From contig NC_134401.1 of NCBI RefSeq assembly GCF_050003625.1, positions 97,876,852 to 97,940,851 on the forward strand: DNA of 64,000 bases. Reading direction: 5' to 3'. Shown one piece after another: positions 1 through 53,410 of the stretch (position 1 is its first letter; each line of letters opens with the position of its first letter). The position numbers and the translations under genes are program-made. Below the pieces are notes generated by a model. That model had not been told where the DNA came from, searched no databases, and saw only the letters and a list, made by a program, of their open reading frames with translations. The DNA is from Haematobia irritans. Its lineage: Eukaryota > Arthropoda > Insecta > Diptera > Muscidae.

Positions 1-540
1 AGTTCTTCCAAAGGCACAACTTTAAAAGCACTTCCAGAAGACGCACTCCCAATGATGTTCTTTATTTTAGCTACCCAGGAAGTGCTTTCAATTAAATTTT
101 TTATAACTTGATTTTTTCATACTTTTAATGGGTAATTTTAACTTTTTTTGTTTCAAATAGGTTAAAAACAGAGAAAGAATTCATAAAATGGTACAAATCA
201 TTTAAATTTTGTCGACAAAAATGCTAAATCCAATCTGAAAAAATTGTGAATTTTTGAAAATATTTGAGGTCAAACATTTTCGTGTTAGAATCTATTAAAA
301 ATTATAAAAATTATTTATTTGACAAAATATCACAGAATTTTTTAATTTACATCGAAAACATTGAACTCGGATCACACCTAAATAAGTGATGAAAATTCAA
401 TGCAACGGCTGTTTAAATTGAGGACTTCCGTCCTATGACAAGCCCATGTTAAATTCATCGCTTCTGCCTCAATTTTGCACCACTTCCGGACCCAAAAGAA
501 CATTTTCATTACTTTTTTGGCGACACTTTTTTTGCTGGGA
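1..540 (+). repeat. Repeat I, copy 1
   Basis: Contains the core 'ctatgacaagcccatgttaa' (positions 433-452) and ends 'tttttttgctggga'. Related stretches recur near 28100, 41100, 54210 and at 57945-58116. AT-rich, no coding potential seen, terminal structure not resolved. Confidence 0.55.
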
Positions 541-843
541 TATCCTATTTTTTAAAGTAGTTTGATTTTTTGCCTTGCAATCAAATCAACGAACTTAATG
601 ACGATTACATTATTTAATTTCAAAGAATATTTCAGAATTATTAAAGTCAAGTTGATCTTACTCAAACAAAATTTCTGTATACATTTTTAGTCAAATCACT
701 TAAATATAAAGACAAAACGACGAAATTGAAAATTTTATCAGATGTTGGATAAGGAAAAAATAATTTTCTTCAGAAATATTCGTCTTCTATGCTAAGCGAA
801 ATTCGCATTCGTATATTAAGAACAATAAAACATTTTTTCAGTG
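541..843 (+). mobile_element. MITE D, 5'-truncated copy
   Basis: Matches the right half of element D (Tcttctatgctaagc and the terminal TTTTTTCAGTG) seen complete at 967-1614, and ends at a TA (844-845). Confidence 0.65.
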
Positions 844-878
844 TACTTTGTATGGTCTGAGATAAATCGTTCGGTGTC

Positions 879-932
879 TAACAAACGGAATGATAAATTT
901 AGTATACCTCCATCCTATGGTGCAGGAATAAC
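879..932 (+). repeat. Family A end fragment
   Basis: Remnant of the box-containing end of family A: 'acaaacggaatga' followed by 'cctatggtgcagg'. Confidence 0.6.
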
Positions 933-966
933 ACTTTGCAAACTACTCAAAATAATTCTTAGCCTA

Positions 967-1614
967 CACTGAAAAAAAAAGCATACTCGGTTCCAAAGAT
1001 TTTGTCTTTACGTTAAAAAAATTTGGTATTGATTCCGAGCCAAAGAAGTGGAGAATACAAGTAAGGATACTTTTATGACACAATTCTCTTTTAAATTTAG
1101 GTTTTGTGTACTTGCTTCTAGGAAGCAAATTTTAATTTTTCGCTTTTTCACCTTTTTTTCTTCATATGCTATCAAAGTCCTTTAAAAACGAGTTAACGGC
1201 AACTTTATTTTCCAAATTACGACTCGACTTCCAGTAGAAATTATGCTATGTTTGAAGTAAAAAACTTCTTTAAAATAAAGTTTTGAAAAACATGTCCTAT
1301 ATTTGAACGATTTTTTGCTTTGTAGTCAAGATGCAAAAAGACAACAAATTTAAAGACAATTTCATTAAATTTAAAGAATTTTTCTGAATTATTAAAGTCA
1401 AGTTGACCTGATTTTTTCTTTCATGTTAAGATACCCATTTTTAAGTCAAATCACTTAATTATAAGGACAATACGACTTCATTGAAAAGTTTATCGACTTT
1501 TGGACAAGGAAAATAACTTTATTTTATAGAAATGCGTCTTCTATGCTAAGCAAAATTTGTAGTCGTATTTTAAAGACATGAAATCTTTGACCTCACGACA
1601 ATATTTTTTCAGTG
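967..1614 (+). mobile_element. MITE D, full-length copy
   Basis: A 648-bp element with CACTGAAAAA at the left and TTTTTTCAGTG at the right, flanked by TA on both sides (965-966, 1615-1616). Other copies lie at 8021-8685 and 58461-59116. Non-coding; the autonomous partner is unknown. Confidence 0.8.
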
Positions 1615-1855
1615 TATATTTGAAGTTTTTTTTTTCTCCTTAAGTTGATGTAGCCATGTCCGTCTGTCAAAGTCTATGACACAGTTTTAGTCCAGTCCAC
1701 TTCAAATTTGACCCACCACGAGGAAGGAAAATTTTCAGTACGTTTAGAAAAATTAGCTTAATTTTACATGTACTGTGCATTGTCATAAGCATTTCACAAA
1801 AATAAGTAAATATTTTACGACAACTTGAAAAAAAATATTAGACATAATTATTTTT

Positions 1856-3847
1856 TTATACCCTTCGCCATAGGATGGGGGTATATTAACTTTGTCATTC
1901 CGTTTGTAACACATCGAAATATTGCTCTAAGACCCCATAAAGTATATATACTCTGGGTCGTGGTAAAATTCTGAGTCGATTTGAGCATGCCCGTCCGTCT
2001 GTTGAAATCACGCTAACTTCCGAACGAAACAAGCTATCTCCTTGAAACTTGGCACAAGTAGTTGTTATTGATGTAGGTCGGATGGTATTGCAAATGGGCT
2101 ATATCGGATCACTTTTACGTATAGCCCCCATATAAACCGACGCTCAGATTTGGCTTGCGGAGCCTCTTGGAGGAGCAAAATTCATCCGATCCGGTTGAAA
2201 TTTGGTACATGGTGTTAGTATATGGTCTCTCACAACCATGTAAAAATTGGTTCACATCGGTCCATAATTATATATAGCCCCCATATAAACCGATCCCCAG
2301 ATTTGACCTCCGGAGACTCATGGATGAGCCAAATTCATCCGATTCGGTTGAAATTTGGTACGTGGTGTTAGTATAGGGTCTCTTACAACCATGCAAACAT
2401 TGGTCCATGCCGGTCTTAATTATATATAACCCCCCTTTAAACCGATCCCCATATATGACCTACGGAGCTATTGGAGGAGTAAAATTCATCCGATCCGGTT
2501 GAAATTTGGTACGTGGTGAAATTTGGTACATTGCGCTATTATATGGCCGCTAACAACCATGCCAAAATTGGCCCATATCGGTCTATAGTTATATATAGCC
2601 GATACCCACAAATAATCTACCAAAATTTTATTACTATAGAAAATTTTGTCAAAATTTTATTTCTATAGAAAATTTTGTCAAAATTTTATTTCTATAGAAA
2701 ATTTTGTCAAAATTTTATTGCTATAGAAAATTTTGTCAAAATTTTATTTCTATAGAAAATTTTGTCAAAGTTTTATTTCTATAGAAAATTTTGTCAAAAT
2801 TTTATTTCTATAGAAAATTTTGTCAAAATTTTTTTCTATAGAAAATTTTGTCAAAATTTTATTTCTATAGAAAATTTTGTCAAAATTTTATTTCTATAGA
2901 AAATTTTGTCATAATTTTATTTCTGTAGAAAATTTTGTCAAAATTTTATTTCTATACAAAATTTTGTCAAAATTTTATTTCTATAGAAAATTTTGTCAAA
3001 ATGTTATTTCTATACAAAATTTTGTCAAAATTTTATTCCTATACAAAATTTTGTCAAAATTAATTATATACTTATGTAATCTGCCTTTTTTGTTTAATAT
3101 ATACCCGTTATGGACTAACAATTTAGAAGAAGTTTTAAGATACCTTGCCATCTATATACTATACTAGAAAATTTTGTCATAATTTTATTACTTTACAAAA
3201 TTTTGTCAAAATTTTATTACTATACAAAATTTTGTCAAAATGTAATTTCTATAGAAACTTTTGTCAAAATGTTATTACTATACAAAATTTTGTCAAAATT
3301 TTATTTCTATAGAAAATTTTGTTAAAATTATTTCTATAGAAAATTTTGTCAAAATTTGTTTATATAGAAAATTTTGTCAAAATTTTATTTCTATAGAAAA
3401 TTTTGTCAAAATTTTATTTCTATAGAAAATTTTGTCAAAATTTTATTTCTATAGAAAATTTTGTCAAAATTTTTTTATATAGAAAATTTTGTCAAAATTT
3501 TATTTCTATAGAAAATTTTGTCAAAATTTTGTCAAAATTTTATTTCTATACAAAATTTTGTCAAAATGTTATTTCTATAAAAATTTCGTCAAAATTTTAT
3601 TTCTATACAAAATTTTGTCAAACTGAATTATATACTTATGTAATCTGCCTTTTTTGTTTAATATATACCCGTTATGGACTAACAATTTAGAAGAAGTATT
3701 AAGATACCTTGCCATCGGCACGTGTTACCATAACCCAAGAAATTCGATTGTGGATGACAGTCTTTAGTAGAAGTTTGTATGCAATCCATAGTGGAAAGTA
3801 CATACGATTCGGCCTGGCCGAACGTATGACCGTATATACTTGTTTTT
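1856..3847 (-). mobile_element. Family A element (DINE/Helentron-associated-like)
   Basis: Reading from the hairpin end (3847), it has 'ACAAGTATATACGG', a GGCCAGGCCG stem near 3810, 29-bp minisatellite units, roughly 105-bp tandem units with 'atatagcccccatataaac', the GTCCGTCCGTCTGTTG run near 1990, and the terminal 'ccataggatgggggtata' box. The tail section with its adjacent minisatellite is duplicated inside this copy (3060-3165 and 3620-3720). Classification as a Helentron-associated non-autonomous element is an inference from this layout. Strand is given with the hairpin end as start. Confidence 0.6.
2625..3620 (+). repeat. 29-bp AT-rich minisatellite arrays
   Basis: Two arrays of the unit 'tttctatagaaaattttgtc' plus 'aaaatttta' (29 bp), split by about 100 bp of family A tail sequence at 3063-3165. 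Units differ by single substitutions (for example ctatac for ctatag). Confidence 0.9.
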
Positions 3848-3849
3848 AA

Positions 3850-4207
3850 TTTCAGCTTAAAACTATGCATTGACTAAACTACAAGTATAGCTTAACCAAC
3901 AGGGGAAAAGTATACCTGTCAAATTTATATTTATAGACTACAAGACAGTTGGATGGACAGCTGTTTCGGAATTACCACATCAGCATCCTCTACTAGCAGT
4001 AAAACTATCAACCAATTATCAGAATTTATTCTGAAAATAGAAGTACCTCTTAGTTGGAGAGAAACATTTCGAAAAATCTACCAAAATATCAAGAATTCTA
4101 CCAATCTACGCAGGGAGTAGAATTAAAATTTAAGTATCAAAAATGTTTATAAACCAAGCGTTGCAAAGTATAATATATCGGATTCGGCCGACGATTTTCA
4201 CTTGTTT
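3850..4207 (-). repeat. Diverged DINE-like fragment
   Basis: Ends with 'gattcggccgacgatttt' and 'cacttgttttt', the same kind of GC hairpin and terminus as family A. It also holds a 'ctaccaaaatatcaagaatt' box seen next to other 29-bp arrays. Positions 3852-3908 recur at about 61593-61648. Confidence 0.4.
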
Positions 4208-4946
4208 TTGTTTACATTAAGGAAAATTTACCTTACATCAAACCAAACGGTTTATCAAATCAAATTTTCTTTTAAGTTAAATTTCTTAAAGTTGGTAGTT
4301 TAAATGTTACGGAAAAAATTAAAAGGATTCTTACTTAGTATTCTGCTAGTTTAGTTTCCTAAAGTTAAAGTTGTAAAACGATTTATATTGAATCAATATT
4401 TTTTGGATGTGTACAAATTACACTTATTTTTGCTCGAAATCAATACAACAATTTTTGCATGAAGATCTGCGCAGAAAAAAGTTCGTAGTTAAACTAACGC
4501 CAATTTTAACGTATTTTTATTACAAAACAATTATTTTATTATCGTTAGTAAAATTTTCCACAGCCCAATGAAATATTTCTTCTTAAATTATATCTCAAAC
4601 ATTTTATGAACTAAATGTGGAAATTAAGTTCAATGACTATACACACAAGTACAACATGAAGTAAGCAGAACAAAACATTTCGTACGATTCCCAAAAATAG
4701 TAAGGAAGAACTATGGGATGGTTAAAATGGATAGTTTGGCGCCAATGATTTTTTCGGTACTTCTAGTTAATGTTTTTATGAGAGAGTGTAATTTCGTGAA
4801 TTGCAGCTAAAAAGTACAACAGGACATTAAGTTTTCTCTTGTTTTAATAATGCACAAATGTAATTTTATTGAAAAGCATAAAATGTAATTAAGTTCAATT
4901 TTCGCACAAGGTAGTTCATTTTTCCTATAAAACTATTTCTTTTTTC
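4208..4946. other. AT-rich intron upstream of the first visible exon
   Basis: No convincing ORF or RNA. The stretch at 4885-4945 ('aagttcaattttcgcac') resembles 35400-35460, so part of it is a dispersed repeat. Confidence 0.4.
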
Positions 4947-5160
<214 letters not shown>

Positions 5161-5236
5161 GTTTTTGAGTATATAAATATAAAATATAAAAATGACATAA
5201 AATTTATTAACTTGTACAAGCTTTCTTCACTTACAG

Positions 5237-46713
<41,477 letters not shown>

Positions 46714-47133
46714 TTTATATAATTTTTTATGTTATTCTCATAGTCATATACATTTAAGAGTATATATACTTATTGTGAATATTACCAATTATTATAAGTT
46801 TATTGAGTTTATTGTTTAATTAAGTTATTTCCCTCTAAGAAATGAGATTAGTTGCGGGCCTGAAGAATTGCTAAATCCAAAGTAAATGGAAGTATTTCCA
46901 TCCTCCATTAATTTTTAAGCAAAATAGAGAATTTTGCATGGACTTTTCATTGGAGGAATCCAATTAACGAATATATGCAGTAATCGACTGGTGAACTAGT
47001 TCAATATGTTTAGTTATCTAGACACCGCTATTTCTAGTTCCACAGATGCGATTGGAACCCCATTTGGCATATTATTTAATAACACAGCACAAAAATTCCA
47101 AACAAAACATTCCATATTCCAGCCGAAAGTACC
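46714..47133 (+). other. Possible 3' UTR or intergenic DNA
   Basis: AT-rich to 46850, then less simple. No repeat recognised. Confidence 0.35.
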
Positions 47134-47377
47134 CACACACAAAACAAAATTTTTGTTTGATTCAATCACAAAATTAATTGTTTCAATTAATGTTTCAATT
47201 GAAATGTCTTCAATCACAGAAATAATCAATTAATAAATTAATTGAAAGTCAATTAAAAAATTAATTGATACTTTTAATTTTTGTGATTGATTTTTGTTTC
47301 AATTAAAAAATTTGTTGAATGAATTAAATTTTTAATTGAATATTTTTTAAAACTAAATTAAGACTTTAATTCTGTGC
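47134..47377 (+). mobile_element. MITE G copy
   Basis: CACACACAAAAC left end, 'tgattcaatcacaaaattaa', repeated TTAATTG / CAATTAA motifs, right end TTCTGTGCG. About 244 bp. Confidence 0.6.
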
Positions 47378-47383
47378 GATGAG

Positions 47384-47754
47384 AGGAGAAAAGTAATTTT
47401 AGGGTTTTGTTAGATTGGTTGTCGTTGGTTTTTTTTTTTTTTTTGAGTCACTACAGTTCTTTCGCCAAATTCGATTTTGAATACTTTTTTGTAATTTTTT
47501 TCTATTTTTCGCAGACATATCTCGAAAAATGCTGTGAATTGTCTTCAGCAAAGATGTGGCCCTTCACTCGGATACCAAGAAAAATTTCATATTCAAAACC
47601 CCAAAAAGAACGAAAAATCACCATTTCTTCACCGATTTTCTTCCGTTTTTCAACTACAGCTATAGAACTATTGAATTTCACCAAACAAGAACGAACCAAC
47701 TTAATACGATCACAATTCACAGCATTTTTCGAGCCATGCGAAAAATAGAAGAAA
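47384..47754. repeat. Small inverted-repeat element
   Basis: 'ctatttttcgca' plus 'ctcgaaaaatgctgtgaatt' at 47501-47541 occur inverted at about 47706-47747. An ORF of 113 codons (47407-47748) spans both arms and has no recognisable domain; I do not call it a gene. Confidence 0.55.
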
Positions 47755-48112
47755 ACTAGTGTAACCCGGCCCGCCTCGCTGCGCCTCGTTAACTTAGTCA
47801 ATCATATCCTTCGATCTGAAAAAAAATCGAAAAGATTTGAACTCTTTAAAAGAGTAGGGTCAGGGAAAATCTGGCACAAAAAAAGTCTTAAATTCGCAAC
47901 AAAAATTTAAATTTTCAAAATAAATAAAGTGGTTTGTGTCTTCGCTAAAACAACTTTAACTTCACACCCTTTCCACACACGTTTCCCGTAAATTTCAAAA
48001 AAATCGGACTACTTGCTTTTTCGTTTATATACAGAAATATGTAGATGAAAAGCGGACCGGCTTAACAAACGTCGGGTAGGGGTGTTCCCTTTCAATCAAT
48101 TTTTTTTGTTTT

Positions 48113-49598
48113 TATACCCTCTACCATAGGATGGGGGTATATTAACTTTGTCATTCCCTTTGTAACACATCGAAATATTGATCTAAGACCCCATAAAGTA
48201 TATATAATCTGGATCGTGGTGAAATTCTTAGTCGAATTAAGCATGTCCGTCCGTCCGTCCGTCTGTTGAAACCAACTAACTTTCGAACGAAACAAGCTAT
48301 CGACTTGAAACTTGGCACACATAGTTGTTATTGATGTAGGTCAGATGGTATTGCAAATGGGACATATCGGACCACTTTTACGTATAGCCCCCATATAAAC
48401 CGACGCTCAGATTTGGCCCGCGGAGCCTCTTGGAAGAGCAAAATTCATCCGATGCGGTTGAAATTTGGTACATGGTGTAAGTATATGGTATCTAATAACT
48501 ATGCAAAAATTGGTCCACATCGGTCCATAATTATATATAGCCCCCATATAAACCGAAACCCCGATTTGGCTTGCGGAGCCTCTAAGAGTAGTAAATTTCA
48601 TCCGATCCGGCTGAAATTTGGTACATGGTGTAAGTATATGGTCTCTGACAACCATGCAGGAGTTGGTCCACATCGGTCCATAATTATATATAGCCCCCAT
48701 ATAAACCGATCCCCCGATTTTGCTTGCGGAGCCTCTAAGAGAAGTAAATTTTATCCGATCCGGCTGAAATTTGGTACATGGTGTAAGTATATGGTCTCTG
48801 ACAACCATGCAGGAATTGGTCCGTATCGGTCCATAATTTTATGTAGCCCCCATATAAACCGATCCTCAGATTTGACCTCCAGAGCTATTGGAGGAGCAAA
48901 ATTCATCCGACCCGGTTGAAATTTGGTATGTGGTGAAATTTGGTACATTGCGCTAGTATATGGCCGCTAAAAACCATGCCAAAATTTGTCCATATCGGTC
49001 TATAGTTGTATATAGCCGATCCCAAAAATACAAAAATAATCTACCAAAATTTTATTTCTATAGAAAATTTTGTCAAAATTTTATTACTATTGAAAATTTT
49101 GTCAAAATTTATTACTACAGAAAATTTTGTCAAGATTTTATTTCTATAGAAAAAATTGTCAAATTTTATTGCTATAGAAAATTTTGTCAAAATTTTATTT
49201 CTATAGAAAATTTTGTCAAAATTTTATTTCTATAGAAAATTTTGTCAAAATTTTATTTCTATAGAAAAATTTGTCGAATTTTATTGCTATAGAAAATTTT
49301 GTCTAAATTTTATTTCTATAGAAAATTTTGTCAAAATTTTATTTCTATAGAAAATTTTGTCAAACTGAATTATTTACGTATTTAATCGGCCTTTTTTGGT
49401 TAATATATACCCCGTATGGACTAGCTTACAGTTTAGAACACGGTGTTAAGAAGGTTTAAGATATCTTGCCATCGGCAAGTGTTACCGCAACCCAAGTAAT
49501 TCAAATGGGGATGACAGTCTTTAGTTTCTATGCAATCCATGGTGGAGGGTACATAAGATTCGGCCTGGCCGAACTTACGGCCGTATATACTTGTTTTA
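48113..49598 (-). mobile_element. Family A, best complete copy
   Basis: 1486 bp with all parts: the 'ctaccataggatgggggtat' box, GTCCGTCCGTCCGTCTGTTG run, about five 105-bp units, 29-bp array (49035-49370), unique tail, and hairpin GGCCTGGCCG followed by 'tatacttgtttt'. A useful reference for the family. Confidence 0.75.
49035..49370 (+). repeat. 29-bp minisatellite
   Basis: About 12 units of 'tttctatagaaaattttgtc' plus 'aaaatttta'. Confidence 0.88.
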
Positions 49599-50573
49599 CT
49601 TGTTCTATATTCAAATCGTTCTACATTTCCTGTGAATTTCAAGTGTGGTTTGTCAAGGGGAGGTATACTTCTCCTCAACATACCGATTAATAATTCGGAA
49701 AAAGGGAAAGTACTTAAAAATTGATCATATTAACATTTGTTAAAGAGTTGGACACGGAGAACATGCCTTTCCTAAACATATACCGGAAAATGATGCACCC
49801 TCTACGTTGCCTGTCAACTTCATGTAAATTTAAGTTTTTTACTTAAAAAAGTCTGGCAGAAGCCTGTGGAAGAATCATAAAATTATATACCGAATTCCCA
49901 TTTATCGACAATCCTCTACTTTCTATTTTCAAAAAATCGGGCAAAAGAGACCCCCCCCCCTTCGCTCCTCTCCGACCAGATATCGTAAATTATACTTACC
50001 CTATATTCATTTCACAAACTATCCAACTTCACTATTCCCCTTCCCCAATCAGGCATCGAAAAATCATGTACCCTGTATAAATTTAATTATCTTCTCCCAA
50101 TTGCAAGTAAATTGGAGAAGGTTAAATTTTGCTCTATTTTTTGTAAAGGCACGTCACTTTCTCTGCAAATTCCGAGAAAATCTTAAACTTTCCTTCAAGT
50201 TTCATAGTGTGGAGCAAGCAGAAAGCTCCCGTCCAAATAACCAAAAATCAAGTACACCCTATTGATTTCATAACCTTCCCCTACGGCCTTTGTAAATTTC
50301 AAGTAAACTTGAGAATTCTAGCTTTTTATCAGTTTTAGAGCAGGTCTCCCTCTCCGTCCCAATATCGAAAAATGATATAGCGTGTATTGTGTAGACGTCC
50401 CAGAAAATCTCAAGCAAATTATAAGTCCAGTATTTTTAAACAGCAGGGGCAAGGGGAGGCCCCTCTTCCCTTCCGAATATCACAAAATCAGATATCCATA
50501 ATAATAATAATATAACCTACCCCACATCCTCTGTAAATTTCAAGTAAATTGGAAATGTTTAATTGTTTGGCGG

Positions 50574-50888
50574 TTAGGTTAGGTTATGTTAGGTGGCAGC
50601 CCGATGTATCAGACTCATTTAGACTAATCAGTCCATTGTGATACCACATTGGTGAACTTCTCCCTTATCACTGAGTGCTGCCCGATTCCATGTTTTTATA
50701 GCCGAGACCGAACGGCGTTCCACATTGCAGTGAAACCACTTAGAGAAGCTTTGAAACCCTCAGAAATGTCACCAGCATTACAGAGGTGGGATAATCCACC
50801 GCTGAAAAACTTTTTGGTGTTCTGTCGAAGCAGGAATCGAACCCACGACCTTGTGTATGCAAGGCGGACATGCTAACCATTGCACCAC
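50574..50888 (-). mobile_element. Complete tRNA-derived SINE
   Basis: 315 bp between perfect 11-bp duplications TTGTTTGGCGG (50563-50573, 50889-50899). On the minus strand it starts GTGGTGCAATGGTTAGCATG (A box) and has GGTCGTGGGTTCGATTCC (B box) about 40 bp later, the two internal pol III promoter parts of a tRNA head. The body follows, and the last roughly 75 bp match the LINE 3' end at 12050-12133, with a 'cctaacataacctaacc' tail. The paralogous J copy near 56187 lacks it. Confidence 0.92.
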
Positions 50889-51171
50889 TTGTTTGGCGGT
50901 ATGATCTTGAGGAGAAAGAATGTCTCCCTGTAACCTTTTATTTTTCCCCGACCAAATATTAAAAAGTCATATACCTCATATAAATTTCATAATCTCCCCT
51001 AAGTTATCCGTAAAATTTCAGTAAGTCGACAAATTTTAGTTTTTTCACTGTATTTTAAAAAAGTTGGGAAAAAGCGGGGGGCCCCTCCTCAACTAAATAT
51101 CGAAAAAAAGTAGCTGTTCTTTGCCTAAACGCCCCTTTAACCTTACCCGAAAATTTGAAGCAAATCGGATA

Positions 51172-51772
51172 ATTCCCTTAAGGATTTTGGTATTGATTCC
51201 GAGCCGAAAATGCGACTTCTTTAAAATAAAGACATTTTTTAGCGACCTATCTGGCTTTAAATCTAGAACCAATAAAATTAAAATTAGCATACAGATCTCA
51301 TTTATCAAATTTTCATTCTCTCTTCGCGGTTTAGTAATAAAGGTACTCACGTAAAAACAAATGCCAGTTTTAAAATCCAATTTATAACGGATACTTCAAA
51401 GTAAAAAATAATTTCTTAATTTCAAAAAAAAAAACTTTAAACCAAAGATGCTAAATCCTCAAAATAAGTCTTAGCCTATATTTGAAGCGTTTTATCTTAA
51501 ATTTAGGGACAATTTCTTTAATTCAAAAATGTGTTTCTTTACTTTAAGGAAAATTAACCTTAGTTCAAAGACATGCGACTTTAACGAAGGGACGCAAATT
51601 TACAAAATATATGTCCTAAATTTAATGAAAAAATTTTGAAGCAAAGATTATAAACTTTATTTTAATTAAAATTTCATTGTTTTAAAGAAATTTGTCATTA
51701 ATATTTTGTAAATTTCGCATCCTAAAATTTAGGTTGCGTAATCTTTAATATCACGTAAATATTTGTTTTCAT
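51172..51772 (+). mobile_element. MITE E, left end truncated
   Basis: From 'cccttaaggattttggtatt' to 'cacgtaaatatttg'. Inserted in J; absent from the other J copy. Confidence 0.7.
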
Positions 51773-51879
51773 TGAAGGGGGAGTTCCCCCTACCCGTCCA
51801 GATATTAAAAAATTAGGTACTCCATAAAACGTTCATAGCCTCACGGCGTGTTCTCTGTAAATCAGAGATTTTTTTACTG

Positions 51880-52562
51880 CACTGAAAAAATTAATTAAAC
51901 TAATTATTAATATTAAAGATTACGCAACCTAAATTTTAGAATGCGAAATTTATCAAATATTAAGGACAAATTTCTTTAAAATAATGAAATTTTAATTAAA
52001 ATAAAGTTTATAATCTTTGCTTCAAAATTTTTTTTCATTAAAATTAGGACACAAGTTTTGTAAATTAGGACACAAGTTTTGTAAATTTTACATGTCTTTG
52101 AACTAAAGCTATTTTTACTTAAGGTAAAGAAACATATTTTCGATTTAAAGAAATTGTCCTTAAATTAACTGAAATATAGAAACTTTAGATTTAATATAAA
52201 AACGCTTCAAATATATGCTAAAACTTATTTTGAGGATTTAGCGTCTTTGGTTTAACGTTTTTTTGGAATTATCAAAAAAGATTTTACTTTGAAGTATCCG
52301 TTTTTAATTGGATTTTTAAACTTGCATTTGTTTGTACGTGAGTACCTTTATTAATAAACCGGGAAAAGAGAATGAAAATTTCATAAATGAGATCTGAATC
52401 CTAATTTTAATTTTATTGGTCCTAGATTTAAAGCCAGATAGGTCGCTAAAAATGTCTTTATTTTAAAGAAGCCGCATCTTTGCCCCGTAATCAATACCAA
52501 AATCCTTAAGGGAAGGTCAAAATCTTTGGATCCATTGGAGTAAACTTTTGTTTTTTTGAGTG
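51880..52562 (-). mobile_element. MITE E, full-length
   Basis: 683 bp, CACTGAAAAAA to TTTTTGAGTG, flanked by TG (51878-51879, 52563-52564). J units elsewhere read 'actgtacttta', giving the empty site. Confidence 0.82.
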
Positions 52563-53162
52563 TGTACTTTAAACAAAAATCGTATAAAGGAGTGGTCCAC
52601 CTCCGCGACCAAATATCGAAAAATAAATAGCGGGTCTTTGTCTAGACATAACCCCTAACCTTCTTTGGAAATTTCACCCAAATCGAAGAACTTTGGACCA
52701 ACTTTGAAAAAGTCGGGCAAGGGGGATGTCTCCCCACCAGATATCAAAAAATGAGGTACCTATTTTGACCACATGATTACCCTCTACGTTCTCCGAACAT
52801 TTTTCATGTGAAAAAATAAAATAATTTTATAACAAAAGCAACTGAGATGAATTCAAATTATACATTTTTGTGCGCTATATGTAAACTTTTCTGGAATTTT
52901 CTTTGCGCAAAGACCGAGACCTTTCCAACGAATGCAAAATCGTGAAAGCAGGTTCGTGCGTTCTGGAGTTGCATCAGAGATGGCGGTGTATATAAAAAAA
53001 GATTTTCCCACTTTTCCGTTGGACCTTTTCTTGAACTTTTTTTGCTATAAACCTTACGGAGCCCCAGACCTTTCCAACGAACGCAAGACTGTGGAAATCG
53101 TTTCGTGCGTTCTGGAGTTAAAGCGTCAGGAAGGAAAACCCGACTTATTTTTATATATTAGA

Positions 53163-53410
53163 TTTTATCAAAATGTTATTTCTATAGAACATTTTATGTA
53201 AATTGTATTTCTATAGACACTTTTGTCAAAATTGTATTTATAGAAAATTGTGTCAAAATTTTATTTCTATAGAAAATTTTGTCAACATTTTATTTTTATA
53301 GAAAATTTATTTTATTTTATAGAAAATTATTTTTGAAATCAAATCTACCAAACAGTAAAAAATCTACCATTCATGGAAGAAATCTACACACTGTGGCAAC
53401 CGTGTATGAT
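53163..53410 (+). repeat. 29-bp minisatellite and box
   Basis: Six diverged units, then 'ctaccaaacagtaaaaaatc' and 'ctgtggcaaccgtg', the box found beside other arrays. Confidence 0.75.

Larger units (their letters stand above)
47755..53162 (+). mobile_element. Element J, copy 1, with nested insertions
   Basis: Starts 'ctagtgtaacccggcccgcc'. It contains about ten tandem units near 180 bp ('gaccaaatatcgaaaaat', 'ttcaagtaaattgg', 'aaaagtcgggcaagggg') and ends with two 'acctttccaacgaa' units, then 'gaaaacccgacttattttta'. Family A (48113-49598), a SINE and two E elements are inserted in it. Not classified; the layout is DINE/Helentron-like. Confidence 0.6.

Noticed and set aside
2625..3060. CRISPR-like regular 29-bp repeats
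   Set aside because: Direct tandem units without spacers in a eukaryotic genome; a minisatellite.
2877..3690. Phe/Tyr/Lys-rich ORFs starting MSKFYFYRKF
   Set aside because: A 29-bp array shifts frame every unit and gives the same artificial peptide wherever the array occurs (also 49 kb, 61-63 kb).
47407..47748. 113-codon ORF
   Set aside because: It spans the two arms of an inverted repeat and begins in a poly-T stretch; low-complexity composition.
48407..48919. ORFs of 130-170 codons in family A units (GAIYNYGPMWTNFCMVVRDH and similar)
   Set aside because: They follow the roughly 105-bp tandem units, occur on both strands, and have no conserved start or stop; products of the repeat.
50649..50876. 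75-codon ORF on + strand
   Set aside because: Lies within the SINE, antisense to its tRNA-derived head.
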